Assembly (NCBI RefSeq): GCF_934330165.1
Contig: NZ_CAKRGI010000020.1
Span: 1-44,791 of the forward strand
DNA length: 44,791 bases
Reading direction: 5' to 3'
Source: an uncultured Mediterraneibacter sp.
GTDB taxonomy: Bacteria > Bacillota > Clostridia > Lachnospirales > Lachnospiraceae
The notes under the pieces were generated by a model, which was given only the letters and a program-made list of their open reading frames with translations, searched no databases and was not told the origin of the DNA. The position numbers and the translations under genes are program-made. Position 1 is the stretch's first letter, and every line of letters starts with the position of its first letter. This document shows positions 1-10,600 of this stretch, piece by piece.

Positions 1-3
1 TAT

Positions 4-77
4 GGCGGGATAGCTCAGTTGGCTAGAGCACACGGTTCATACCCGTGGTGTCGCTGGTTCAAATCCAGTTCCCGCTA
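4..77 (+). tRNA. tRNA-Met (anticodon CAT), elongator type
   Basis: The 7-bp acceptor stem GGCGGGA/TCCCGCT, the D arm, the anticodon stem CACGG/CCGTG with loop TTCATAC and the T loop GTTCAAATC all fold as a tRNA. The anticodon is CAT. The anticodon stem lacks the three G-C pairs of initiator tRNA, so elongator Met is preferred; an Ile2 (lysidine) tRNA cannot be excluded by eye. The CCA end is not encoded. Confidence 0.88.
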
Positions 78-86
78 CTTGGTCTG

Positions 87-112
87 AGAAGCTCTGAGGG
101 GCTTCTTTTTTT
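87..112 (+). terminator. intrinsic terminator after tRNA-Met
   Basis: The stem AGAAGCTC/GGGCTTCT (one G-T pair) with loop TGAG is followed by a run of seven T. It lies 10 bases after the tRNA. Confidence 0.8.
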
Positions 113-135
113 GTTGCCTTCTGGTAAGCTGCCTG

Positions 136-165
136 TTGTATTTGCAATACCGGATGGTGTATACT
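136..165 (+). promoter_or_regulatory. likely promoter of the ABC exporter operon
   Basis: A -35-like TTGTAT (136-141) and a -10-like TATACT (160-165) are 18 bases apart, 34 bases before the TTG start of the permease. The -35 is imperfect. Confidence 0.5.
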
Positions 166-198
166 TGAAAAGATGAGAAAGTCAGGAGGAACAATATT

Positions 199-1047
199 TT
201 GTACGAAAGAAAGTATCATAAGCATATCTCGGCAAGACATAACTGGTTTGACCTGAAGCTGAAGGAGGTATGGCAGTATCGGGATTTGATCTTTTTATTT
301 ACGCAGAAGAATTTTACGGTAAGTTATAAGCAGACGATCTTAGGACCGTTATGGCTTTTTATCAATCCATTATTGACCAGCGTTATGTATATGGTTGTAT
401 TTGGAAATATTGCAAAACTTGGAACGGACGGGATTCCGCAGCTTTTGTTTTATCTGAGCGGAAATGCATTATGGAGTTATTTCGCTTCCTGTCTGAACGG
501 AAATGCGGCAACGTTTACATCGAATGCACGTATGTTTGGAAAAGTGTATTTTCCGAGACTGACCGTTCCGATTTCCAATGTTTTTTGTAGTGTGATCCGG
601 TTTGGAATTCAGATGCTGCTGGTAGTGATTCTGCTTGGATATTATATATGGAAAGGGGCTGTCAGCCCTCACTGGGAAGTTCTTCTCCTGATTTTTTTAC
701 TGCTGATATGGCTTGGCTGTATGGGGATGGGAGTCGGGATCTTGATCTCCAGTGTGACGACAAAATACAGGGATCTTTCAGTACTGGTGGGCTTTGGAAT
801 GTCAATATGGATGTATGCCACACCGGTGGTTTATCCAATGAGTATTTTACCTGAAGGAATCCTGAAAAAAATAATCTTATTAAACCCGGTCACTGCCCCG
901 ATGGAAATATTCCGCTATATTTTACTGGGAGAAGGCAGTATTCTTCCGGTGAGTATCGGAGTTTCACTTCTTTTTACAATACTGGTAATGCTGGGTGGAA
1001 TTGTTGTATTTAATAAAGTGGAAAGAACATTTATGGATACAGTGTAA
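199..1047 (+). CDS. polysaccharide/teichoic-acid type ABC transporter permease
   Basis: This is a 282-residue integral membrane protein of the ABC-2 (Wzm/TagG) family, which exports lipid-linked glycans or teichoic acid polymers through the membrane. About six hydrophobic segments are visible (around residues 40-65, 75-95, 115-150, 155-185, 195-215 and 245-270). The N-terminal motif KNFTVSYKQTILGPLWLF and the FGKVYFPRL region are typical of the family. The start is TTG at 199 with AGGAGGA at 184-190. The ATPase gene follows after 11 bases, so the two form one exporter. The exported glycan cannot be inferred because no glycosyltransferase lies in the window. Confidence 0.9.
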   Translation: MYERKYHKHISARHNWFDLKLKEVWQYRDLIFLFTQKNFTVSYKQTILGPLWLFINPLLTSVMYMVVFGNIAKLGTDGIPQLLFYLSGNALWSYFASCLNGNAATFTSNARMFGKVYFPRLTVPISNVFCSVIRFGIQMLLVVILLGYYIWKGAVSPHWEVLLLIFLLLIWLGCMGMGVGILISSVTTKYRDLSVLVGFGMSIWMYATPVVYPMSILPEGILKKIILLNPVTAPMEIFRYILLGEGSILPVSIGVSLLFTILVMLGGIVVFNKVERTFMDTV

Positions 1048-1058
1048 AGGAGGATGGA

Positions 1059-2369
1059 ATGGAAAAGGACAATCTGGCGATCCGAATTTCAGGGGTGAAA
1101 AAGGAGTATCGTCTTGGAAGTATCGGGGGAAGAACTTTGCAGGCGGATCTTCAGTCCTGGTTTGCAAGAAAACGGGGCAGGGAAGATCCAAATGTAAAAA
1201 TCGGGCAGGATGAACGGCTGGTCGGACAAAAATTTATGGCATTGAACGGGATTGATCTTACGATCCGGCAGGGGGAAATGTGTGGGATCATTGGAAGTAA
1301 CGGTGCAGGAAAATCAACACTGCTGAAACTGCTGGCACAGGTGACGGCACCGACAGAAGGGGAGATCGACCTCTATGGAAGAGTGACTTCCATGCTGGAA
1401 GTCGGAACCGGTTTTAATGGAGAGATGACCGGAAGAGAAAATATTTACATGAACGGAACGATCCTTGGAATGTCAAAAGCAGAGATCAGAAGCAAAATGG
1501 AACAGATTATTGAATTCTCAGAGGTAAGAGAGTTCATTGATACACCGGTCAAGAGATATTCTTCCGGTATGTTCGTAAAGCTGGCTTTTTCTGTGGCGGC
1601 ACATCTTGACAGCGAGATCATGATCATGGATGAAGTGCTGGCGGTCGGTGATATGGCATTTCAGAAAAAGTGTCTGGACAAGATGCGGGAAGTTGCACAA
1701 AAGGAAAATAGAACGGTTTTATATGTAAGCCATAATATGAATACGATCCGGAGACTGTGCGACAGATGTATTGTCCTGGATCAGGGAAAAGTGATCTATG
1801 ACGGTGAAGTAGAGGGTGCGATCGCAGTGTATATGGATCATACAGTTGGAGAAAATGAGACGGACATGGATCTGGCAGAAAAGCAGCGTGCCGCCCGTAT
1901 TCTGAACCTTCAGCGGGATCAGAGACTCTTTATGGAACATCTTACCATGAAAGGAAAGATCACTCCGGTTTTTACAAAGGAAGAGACACTGGATCTGAGG
2001 ATCAGAGTCAGGATCACACACCCTTTAAAAAATGTCATGTTCCGTCTGACGCTGCGTACGGACAGTGATTCGGGACTGGGAACATTCTGGTCAGAACCGG
2101 TTGATTTCCCTGTGACTGGTGAGCAGGATGTGGAAATGATCATGCCGCTACAGTTCTTTGAGAAGGGAATTTTTTATGCCAGCATTGGATTTTATGAGAA
2201 GACGGTGGGCGGAGAACCACGGATACTGGATCATATTACCAGAGCATTTAAGATTGAAATCCCGGGCAATGCGGGATGGAGTACCAATGCATACGGGTAT
2301 CTGCGTTTTCCGGAAATGAAGATACAAAAAAATGAAGAACGTAAGAAAAAAGGAGATCAAGATGAATAA
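1059..2369 (+). CDS. polysaccharide ABC transporter ATP-binding protein (Wzt/TagH-like)
   Basis: This 436-residue ATPase is the partner of the upstream permease. Walker A is GSNGAGKST (about residues 79-87), the signature is YSSGM (about 166-170), and Walker B is IMIMDE (about 187-192), followed by the switch SHN. Residues from about 290 form an extra beta-rich C-terminal domain, as in Wzt/TagH proteins, where such domains bind the glycan cap or regulate export. AGGAGG lies just before the ATG. The family is certain, but glycan binding by this C-terminal domain is inferred from its length and position only. Its end overlaps the next start by 8 bases. Confidence 0.9.
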   Translation: MEKDNLAIRISGVKKEYRLGSIGGRTLQADLQSWFARKRGREDPNVKIGQDERLVGQKFMALNGIDLTIRQGEMCGIIGSNGAGKSTLLKLLAQVTAPTEGEIDLYGRVTSMLEVGTGFNGEMTGRENIYMNGTILGMSKAEIRSKMEQIIEFSEVREFIDTPVKRYSSGMFVKLAFSVAAHLDSEIMIMDEVLAVGDMAFQKKCLDKMREVAQKENRTVLYVSHNMNTIRRLCDRCIVLDQGKVIYDGEVEGAIAVYMDHTVGENETDMDLAEKQRAARILNLQRDQRLFMEHLTMKGKITPVFTKEETLDLRIRVRITHPLKNVMFRLTLRTDSDSGLGTFWSEPVDFPVTGEQDVEMIMPLQFFEKGIFYASIGFYEKTVGGEPRILDHITRAFKIEIPGNAGWSTNAYGYLRFPEMKIQKNEERKKKGDQDE

Positions 2370-2784
2370 AAAAGGCGGAAATGTGATCAGAATTGTATTA
2401 GGAGTATATCTGATCTATCTTGGAGTAAGTATTTTTATTGAAGTTGTTCAGAAGAATCCGGCTAATTCAGGATTTATGGGAGCAGCCGGTGGCATATTTG
2501 TGATTGTCGGAGCGGTCTATGCATTTCTTGCAGCAAAAAAAGTGTTTGCAGAAATGAAAAAAGAGAAGAATGCCAAAGAAGAGTTTTCAGTTTCAGGACC
2601 GGACAGGAATGAAAGAGAAGAGTCAGAAAAAGAGAACAAAGTGAACACCAGAGAAAAAATAACAGATAAGGAAATGGCTGGTAAAGAAGAAGAGCCGGCT
2701 GAGAAAAAAGCAGATAAAGAAAAAATGATGACTGAGGAAAAAGTCGGTAAAGAAGAGCCGGCAGAAAGGGACGAGGTGGAATAA
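2362..2784 (+). CDS. small membrane protein with long charged tail
   Basis: This 140-residue protein has no family I recognise. Two hydrophobic helices (about residues 8-28 and 40-60) are followed by about 80 residues almost entirely of Lys and Glu with a repeated KEEPAE-like pattern, probably a cytoplasmic or disordered tail. An ATG at 2332 would also open the frame, but the ATG at 2362 has AGGAG at 2351-2355 and is preferred. The gene overlaps the exporter ATPase by 8 bases and ends one base before ispF, so it is probably cotranscribed with both. Function unknown. Confidence 0.65.
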   Translation: MNKKGGNVIRIVLGVYLIYLGVSIFIEVVQKNPANSGFMGAAGGIFVIVGAVYAFLAAKKVFAEMKKEKNAKEEFSVSGPDRNEREESEKENKVNTREKITDKEMAGKEEEPAEKKADKEKMMTEEKVGKEEPAERDEVE

Positions 2785-2785
2785 A

Positions 2786-3331
2786 ATGCGGGTAGGCATG
2801 GGATATGATGTTCATAGACTGGCAGAAGACAGGAAACTGATTCTTGGTGGAGTTGAAATTCCTTATGAAAAGGGACTTTTAGGACATTCTGATGCAGATG
2901 TTCTATTGCATGCGATCATGGATGCACTGCTGGGAGCAGCGGCACTGGGAGATATCGGCAAGCATTTTCCGGATACAGATCTGCAGTATAAAGGTATTTC
3001 AAGTATTAAATTACTGGAACATGTAGCTGCATTACTGGATGAAAATGGATATGTGGTTGAAAATATTGATGCGACGATCATTGCTCAGCGTCCGAAAATG
3101 CGTCCATATATTGATCAAATGCAGACAAATATAGCAAAGGCACTTGGTGTGGAGACCGATCAGATCAATGTCAAGGCGACGACGGAAGAGGGACTCGGAT
3201 TTACAGGAACAGGCGAAGGAATTTCTTCTCAGGCAATTTGTGCGATCGAGAAATATACCAGTTACAGCAGTGTAGATGTTGCAGTACCGGCTGCCGGGTG
3301 TGGCGGTTGTTGTGCAATGAGAAATCAGTAA
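2786..3331 (+). CDS. ispF: 2-C-methyl-D-erythritol 2,4-cyclodiphosphate synthase
   Basis: IspF converts CDP-methylerythritol 2-phosphate to MEcPP in the MEP isoprenoid pathway; the family works as a homotrimer with Zn and Mg. The metal ligands are visible in GYDVHRL (D8, H10) and [10 protein letters not shown], with [11 protein letters not shown] and the C-terminal [15 protein letters not shown] active-site loop. The fold should end near residue 157, as in most family members. Here about 20 extra residues follow, ending in [11 protein letters not shown] with three cysteines. The rest of the MEP pathway is not in the window. Confidence 0.95.
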   Translation: MRVGMGYDVHRLAEDRKLILGGVEIPYEKGLLGHSDADVLLHAIMDALLGAAALGDIGKHFPDTDLQYKGISSIKLLEHVAALLDENGYVVENIDATIIAQRPKMRPYIDQMQTNIAKALGVETDQINVKATTEEGLGFTGTGEGISSQAICAIEKYTSYSSVDVAVPAAGCGGCCAMRNQ

Positions 3332-3353
3332 GGTCGGTAGAAAGGAAGAAAGG

Positions 3354-4559
3354 ATGGAGATTCGCAAGCTGGAAGCTGCAGAACATGGAAAGACCCGTTT
3401 CTTGTGGGAAAAGATTTTCAGGGAAGACAGTCAGGCGTTTGTAGATTATTATTATTTTATCAGGACAAGGGAGAATACGATCTATGTAGTTGAAGAGGAC
3501 GGAGCGATCCGTGCCATGCTGCAAAAGAATCCGTACCGGATGAAACTGGAAGATTCGGTTTTTGACGCGGAATATATTGTCGGAGTCGCAACGGAAAAGG
3601 AGTACCGGAGCAGAGGGTATATGCGGCAGCTTCTGATTGCGGCATTGGAAGAGGAAAATAAGAAAAAGCATCCTTTTACTTTTCTTATGCCGGCAGCAGA
3701 AGCAATTTACAGCCCTTATGATTTTCGGTATATATATCAGCAGAAACAGATGGAACTGGACCCTGACTTTTTCTCTGCCATAAAAAAAGATAAAAAAACC
3801 GATGAAAAAGAAAGCAGAGACAGAGGCAGACAGGAAAGAGTCATACGAGATGCCGGACTGGGAGATGCAGAAAGGATCGCTGAGTTTTTTGAAAAAAATG
3901 AATCCCCGAAATGGGCAGTCTGCACAGTGAGGGACAGCGTATATTATCAGACCAAAATTCTGGAACAGCAGAGCGAATCCGGTGGAGTACGGCTGATCTT
4001 TGAAGAAAAAGATTTAATCGGTGTCTTCTTTTATGCAAGAGAGGACAATCTTGAGATCCTTGAACCGGTAATTCTGCAGGAAAAAGAGGAGGCATTTCTG
4101 GAGGCGGTGGAAGAACTGCGAAGAGAAAAGGAACTGGTGAAGATCCTGGGATGTACGGAGAAAATGAAAGAATTATGGGGCAACATTCCAGGAGTCAGAA
4201 CAGAAGAAAAGCCTCTGATCATGGCACGGATCACGCATCTGCCGACATTCCTGTCTGCAATGAAAGTTCCTGAGGAAGAAGAGATGGACTGTTCTTTTGC
4301 TGTGATCGATCCTCTATTGCAGAAGAACAGTGGTGTATGGAGAATTAAAAGTGATTTTGGGGAAGAAAAAATCCATGTAATTGAGACGGAAGATTCTGAA
4401 GGTGTTTTCCCGATTGATGCACTGACCCAACTTTTATTTGGAACTGTACCGGCGAAAGAGATTACGGAGCGGATGGATGTAGTAGTAACGGAACGATTGA
4501 TGAAAGAGTTGGACAAAATTGATAAAAATATTACCATCTTCATAAATGAGATTATATAA
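3354..4559 (+). CDS. Eis-like GNAT N-acetyltransferase
   Basis: This 401-residue protein matches the Eis layout: an N-terminal GNAT domain with the acetyl-CoA loop VATEKEYRSRGYMRQLL (about residues 83-99), a second GNAT-like half, and a C-terminal SCP2-like domain (from about residue 300). Eis proteins acetylate amines on aminoglycosides, peptides or proteins in the cytoplasm; the substrate here is unknown. The start ATG follows GAAAGGA. A run of Lys/Glu/Arg residues near 140-160 looks like a linker. It lies 22 bases after ispF. Confidence 0.8.
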   Translation: MEIRKLEAAEHGKTRFLWEKIFREDSQAFVDYYYFIRTRENTIYVVEEDGAIRAMLQKNPYRMKLEDSVFDAEYIVGVATEKEYRSRGYMRQLLIAALEEENKKKHPFTFLMPAAEAIYSPYDFRYIYQQKQMELDPDFFSAIKKDKKTDEKESRDRGRQERVIRDAGLGDAERIAEFFEKNESPKWAVCTVRDSVYYQTKILEQQSESGGVRLIFEEKDLIGVFFYAREDNLEILEPVILQEKEEAFLEAVEELRREKELVKILGCTEKMKELWGNIPGVRTEEKPLIMARITHLPTFLSAMKVPEEEEMDCSFAVIDPLLQKNSGVWRIKSDFGEEKIHVIETEDSEGVFPIDALTQLLFGTVPAKEITERMDVVVTERLMKELDKIDKNITIFINEII

Positions 4560-4561
4560 AC

Positions 4562-4590
4562 TTGCATATTTTGAAAAAATGCTATAGAAT
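4562..4590 (+). promoter_or_regulatory. promoter of the giant surface protein
   Basis: TTGCAT (4562-4567) and TAGAAT (4585-4590) are separated by 17 bases and lie just after the stop of the acetyltransferase, about 46 bases before the GTG start. Confidence 0.65.
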
Positions 4591-4636
4591 AAATAGGAAA
4601 AACATTGGAAAGAGCTTGCAAAAAAAGGAGAAAGTT

Positions 4637-7600
4637 GTGGGAAATAGCAAAAAAGTGATTGCAGTGTCAATGGCAGCATTGATGGCGGTTAGTACAGTGG
4701 ATCTGACGAATCCATCGTTGGTGAGAGCAGAAGATGATCAGAGTATAGAAGAGATGCAGAAAGAGGTAGATCCTGAAAAAATAGTATCAGAGGAAAAAGC
4801 ATCAGAACCAGCATTATCGGAAGAGAAAACTACAGGAATACAGAGTATGGCAGAAGAGCAGGACGAACAAAAAGAAGAGCAGGCAGAAGAAGTTGTGTCC
4901 TGTATTCTGGATATGGAATATGGAAAGCTGGATGAAGAACTTCGAAATGCAGAGGATCTGCTGAATGGATATTTTGTCCGCAAGCTGTTGGGGGAAGATG
5001 AAATTGCCCTTTTGGGAACATCAGGATATGACAGCCTTACAACAGAAAAAGACAGGAATTTGTACAATTATCTGAAAGAAAAGATTGAACAGGTTGCAGC
5101 CGGAACCTTGTCCTCTACAGCCTTTGAAGTTCCGATTTCTGTATTAGGACTGGATACTGCCAAAGGGTATACAGCTGAGGAACTTGGGGTTGACAGTCTG
5201 ACAGAAGAGGTAAATGGACGGTTGACGATATCTTCCGCTGCTGTTGCAAAAATGAGGGCGATTGCGTCATTTAATGCGAGTGCAGTTTTTAACGCACTTT
5301 ATAATGATTGTCCATATGATATGTATTGGTTTACAAGAAGTATGCAGGACAATGCCTATTCTTATGGAGGTTCAGGTATATCTTACTCTTCTGCGGGAGG
5401 AAATGGCGGAACAGTGAGATTTTCAAATGATAAGATTGCTTTTACAATTTATGTAGATCCATCTTATCGGGCAGGAGCGGATAAGACAAGTGTAGACGTT
5501 CAAAAGACTGGTGCGGCAATCCGGGCAGCAGAGAATGCAAAGGCAATTGCAGCCAAATATGAAGGAAAATCAACTTATGAAAAAATAGAAGGATTTAAAA
5601 ATGAAATCTGTAAACTGGTTTCCTACAATAATGATGCGATCGCAGAGGATTATGCCGGTGGTGGAGATCCGTGGCAGGTTATTTATGTATTTGATCAGGA
5701 TGCGGATACAAATGTAGTATGTGAGGGATATGCGAAGGCATTTCAGTATCTGTGTGACTTGTCGGGAGTTACCTGTTATACAGTGACGGGTACGATGAGT
5801 GGGGGTACAGGTGCAGGAGCCCATATGTGGAATATTGTTCCATTGAAGGGGAAGAACTATCTGGCTGACGTGACGAACACTGATACAGGGACAGTAGGAC
5901 AGGATGGCGGTCTGTTTCTTGCAGGAACAACTGGAAGTGTAGAGAATGGGTATGTATTCCAGATCCCGGGACAATACAATGTTACATATATGTACAGCAC
6001 GGAATCGAAAAGTATCTATAGTGATGAAGACCTGACTCTTGCGGATACAGATTATGTAGATACAGGAGTTGAAAAGCATGTTACAGCAGTTTTTGATGCA
6101 GCAGAACCGGCTTATACTTATGGAGATACGATCCAGGTGAATGCCACGGTGGAAACGACTCGCAGATCAGCAGATGCGGAAGAAGGACAGGCAGTGCTTG
6201 TGAATGAGGCGGGAGAGATTGTTTCGGATCCTGTGACTGTAAACGAGGACGGAACAGTAACGCTTCAGGTATCGACTACAAAATTTGGTGCGGGTTCTCA
6301 TAGCCTGAAAGTGAAATATGAGGATGCGGAAGTGGGAACGATTTTTACTGATTCCATGGAATTTACTGTGGCAAAGAAAGCGTTAACTGCGACGATCAAC
6401 ACATCAGCAGCATTAAGAACAAAAGTATATGACGGAACAAAGCAGGCACCGGATGGACTCTCCATCAGACTGAACGGAATAGTTGAGGGAGATACAGTGA
6501 CAGCAACTGCCGGGAAGTATGAATACAACAGTGCGGATGTAGCAGACGCAACTACGATCAGTGCGACAGGTATTTCACTGAATGGATCAAATCGTAACTA
6601 TACGTTGGCAAATACGACAGCACAGACAGCAGGAAATATCACAAAAGCAGATGCACCGGCGGTTACAAATACCGGAAAGCTGACAGTGGTAAAAGGTTAT
6701 GCATCAATTTATACCTTTGATGTTGCAACATTGCTTCCGACAGTTGAAAAGGGAAAAAGTTATGGAACGATCCAGTACCAGTCTCCTTATTTTGAACCTG
6801 TCGGAACAAGTGGATATTATACAGCAGGGGCATCTGTTGATGTATCCGGCAGGATGACAATTCCTGTTAATGATTTTGAAGGAGCAGATACAGGCACCTT
6901 TGGAAGTATGAAAGTCAAGGTTGTGACGGGCAATTATAAAGATTTTACGATATCTGTAGAGCTTGCATCAGCTGAGAAAGCGAAGCCATCTTTAACTGTC
7001 GGAACGATTGTGAAAGGTTATGATGGAAATGCTGTGACTATTCCGGACAGTTTTGCTGCTAAAGATGGAGATAACGTAGTTCCTGGTACATTCCGTTTTA
7101 AAGACGGAGCAGCACCGGTCAATGTAAAGGACAGTGGAACTTACACGATCGAGTTTGTACCGGATGACAGCAGATATGCGAAAGTAGAAAAGGAAGTACA
7201 GGTAAGTATCATACCGGTCGATCTGAACAGCGGTACTGCAACAGTAGCAGAACTGACGTATGATGGATCAGAGCAGACACCGAAAGTTTCAGTGGATCTG
7301 GATGGAAATACTGTCGATGAAACAACAGACTATACAGTAAAATACATGACCACAGACGGAACTGAGACTGCAGTAAAAGAAGCAGGAGATTATAAGATAG
7401 TTATAGAAGGTACTGGAAATTATACAGGACGCATTGAAAAGAATTTTTCTGTAAGAAAAGCTGTGCTCACGATTGCAAATGTAATGGTATCGGGAAAGAT
7501 TTATGATGGAACCAACCGTGCGGATGTTACATCAGTAGAATTTAACGGTCTGAAAAAAAGTGACAGTATTTCAAGTGCTGATTATGCAGTTACTGCAGAA

Positions 7601-10600
7601 TTCAGTGATCCGGATGCAGGTGAGGACAAGCAGGTAACAGGACAGATTTCTTTAAATGCATCTGTCAGAAATTATGAACTCAGCGATGGATGGTTCTCAG
7701 CGAAAGCGAGAATTTCGACGAGGAAACTGTCAGAAGATCTTGTACAGGTAAATGGTACGTTTACTTATGACAGTACAGCCAAAAATCCGGTGGTAACGGT
7801 AAAATATCAGGGCAGGACGCTTGTAAAAGGTACGGACTATACTGTGAGATTTTTAAATAATGTGAATGCAGGACAAGCATCAGCAGTTATATCCGGAACT
7901 GGTAACTGGAGTGGAGAGATCACGAAATATTTCACGATCCAGAAAAAAGATATTACTGAAGCACAGATAGTATTGGATAATGTACTGATATATGATGGAA
8001 ATGAGCAGACACAGGGAATCCGAAGCGTAACTGTCGATGGAATGCCAGTTACTTATACGGTAGAAGGAAATAAAGCGACAGAAGTTGGAAGTTATACATT
8101 AACCATTAAGGGAACAGGCAACTTTACAGGCACAGCCTCAAAGCAATATACCATTTCCAAAGCAGCAGGAAGCGGAACGGTATCCATGTCAGGCTGGACT
8201 TATGGACAGACGGCAAATGAACCAGTACCGGAAAGTGATACAAATGGTACGGAGCATGTTACATATCAGTATAAAGAAAAAGGGAAGGATGACAGTACCT
8301 ACAGCAGTACAGTTCCGGTCAATGCGGGTGAATATACTGTAAAAGCAATATTTGCCGCAACGAAAGAGTATGGAGAGGCGACGGCAACTGTTGACTTTAC
8401 GATTGCAAAAGCGGTCGTAGGACTTTCAATGGGATCGGATCTTTCAAAGACTTATGGAGATGCATCTTTTCATGTAACTGCAGTACATGAAGGGGACGGA
8501 ACAGTCAGATATGAGAGTAGCAACCAGGACGTTCTGACAATTGATGAGTCGGGGAATGTGACACTGCATCATGCAGGTACAGCTACAATCACAGCAGTAC
8601 TTTCAGAAAGTGCAAATTATTTGGGAGCACAGACTTCTATTCAGGTAACTGTTGGAAAGAAGCAGGGCAGTTTTACAGTAAGTCAGGATGAGTATCAGGT
8701 CACTTACGGAACAGCAGATTTCAGTATTGCTCCACAGACCAAAGACGGCGACGGAACGGTTGAATATAGTAGCAGCGATACTAAGGTTGCAACAGTGGAC
8801 AGTGATGGAAAAGTACATATTGTCGGAGCAGGGGATGCAGTGATCACAATGCGTATGACAGATGGAACGGACTATATCGGAGCGGAAAAGCAAGTGACGA
8901 TCAGGGTTGCCAAGGCAGATGGAACCGGAAGTGTATCGTTGACAGGATGGATTTATGGACAGTCGCCGAAGACTCCGTCCGCAGTGAGTGAGACAAATGG
9001 AGTGGCAGGAGTTACATATCAGTATAAAGAAAAAGATGCAGCAGATGAGTTGTATACCGCTCAGATTCCGACAGATGCTGGAAATTATACAGTAAAAGCA
9101 ACATTTGCTGCGACAGAAAATTATAATGCGGTGGAAGCAGTTGCTGATTTTACGATCAGTAAAGCTGCAGCAGAGCTGACGCTGGGAGAAAATATACATA
9201 AGACATATGGAGATGGAGCATTTACGCTCACACCGTCCTGCAATGGAAATGGAACGGTACATTTCGTCAGCAGCAATCCGTCGGTTGTATCAGTTGATGA
9301 ACAGACAGGAATTGTAACGATTCTGGGTGCCGGCACTGCAACAATTACTGCAAGAGTGGATGAAACGGCAAATTACCTTGCAGCTGCTTCGTCAGTTACG
9401 GTTACAGTAGCAAAGAAGCAGGCAAAAATTCAGGTGAATCCAGAAAATGCATATCCGACAGAGTTTACATATACAGGAAATGCAGTGCAGTTTCCGTTGG
9501 CAGAAAACTTTATGTCTAACAGTGGAAATACAGCATTTAATTTTTCCTGGAAGACTGCTGATGGAAAGACAACAGGGCGGCCGGTACAATGTGGAGGCTA
9601 TATTTTAGTAATACAGATTCCGGAAACTGCAGATTATACAGAAGCAGATCTGCAAATCCCGATAACAATCCGCAGTTTTGAAAGTGATGCGGCAGCAGTG
9701 CCTGACGGAAAGAATGAAGGAATAAATGGATGGTATCATGGAAATGTGACAGTAAAAGCACCAGAAGGATATCAGATCAGCAGAGTAAAGAATGCCACAG
9801 CATCTGACTGGTCAGAAAGTGTTACAATTGATTATGATATGAATGGCTCTTTCACTTATTATCTGAAGCAGAATACTACAGGGTACGTGACAGATGCAAA
9901 ACAGATCACTGTGAAGAGGGATACTACGGCACCGACTGCAACAGTAAGTATAAAAGGAAAGTGGTGGGAAGCATTTCTTGAAAAAGTAACATTGGGAATT
10001 TATACAAAAGATAAAGAAATGATTACCGTTACGGCAACAGATGAGGATGGAGAAATACGGTCGGGTATACAGGAAACCGCTTATTATATTAGCAGCAAGC
10101 CATATGAAGGTGTGGAAGGTTTAAAAGAACTGAAAGCATTAGGTGAAAGTGTATGGAAGATATATAATGATTCTGCAAAGCCGGTTCTTGATGAAAATTC
10201 AGTACATTATGTATATATCAGAGTGAAAGATATGGCCGGAAATATAAGCTATGTTTCTACAGATGGTCTTGTCTATGATGCACAGGCAACGAATGTGAAT
10301 GCCGCACCACCTGCATTAAGCAATAATAAAAATGTTCAGGGGTGGAGTGCGATCATTGCAACATTGGAAAGCAGTGATTCTGATTCTGCACTTGAAATCA
10401 ATATGAATGGAACAACAAAGGTTCCAGGCAACGTATTTACGGCAATACGAGGCAGATCAGTTCAGCTGAGTTTTAATTTGGAAAATGGGATTAAATGGAT
10501 TGTAAATGGAGAAGATATCTCTGCAGAGAATATCAGCGAACAGGATCTTTCGGTTTCCTTGAACAGTGGTAAAATACCGGAAAAAATCCTGAATGCGGTT

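Noticed and set aside
8603..9262. 219-residue minus-strand open frame
   Set aside because: Shadow of the surface protein gene; composition (Cys, Ile, Ser) is implausible and there is no ribosome binding site.
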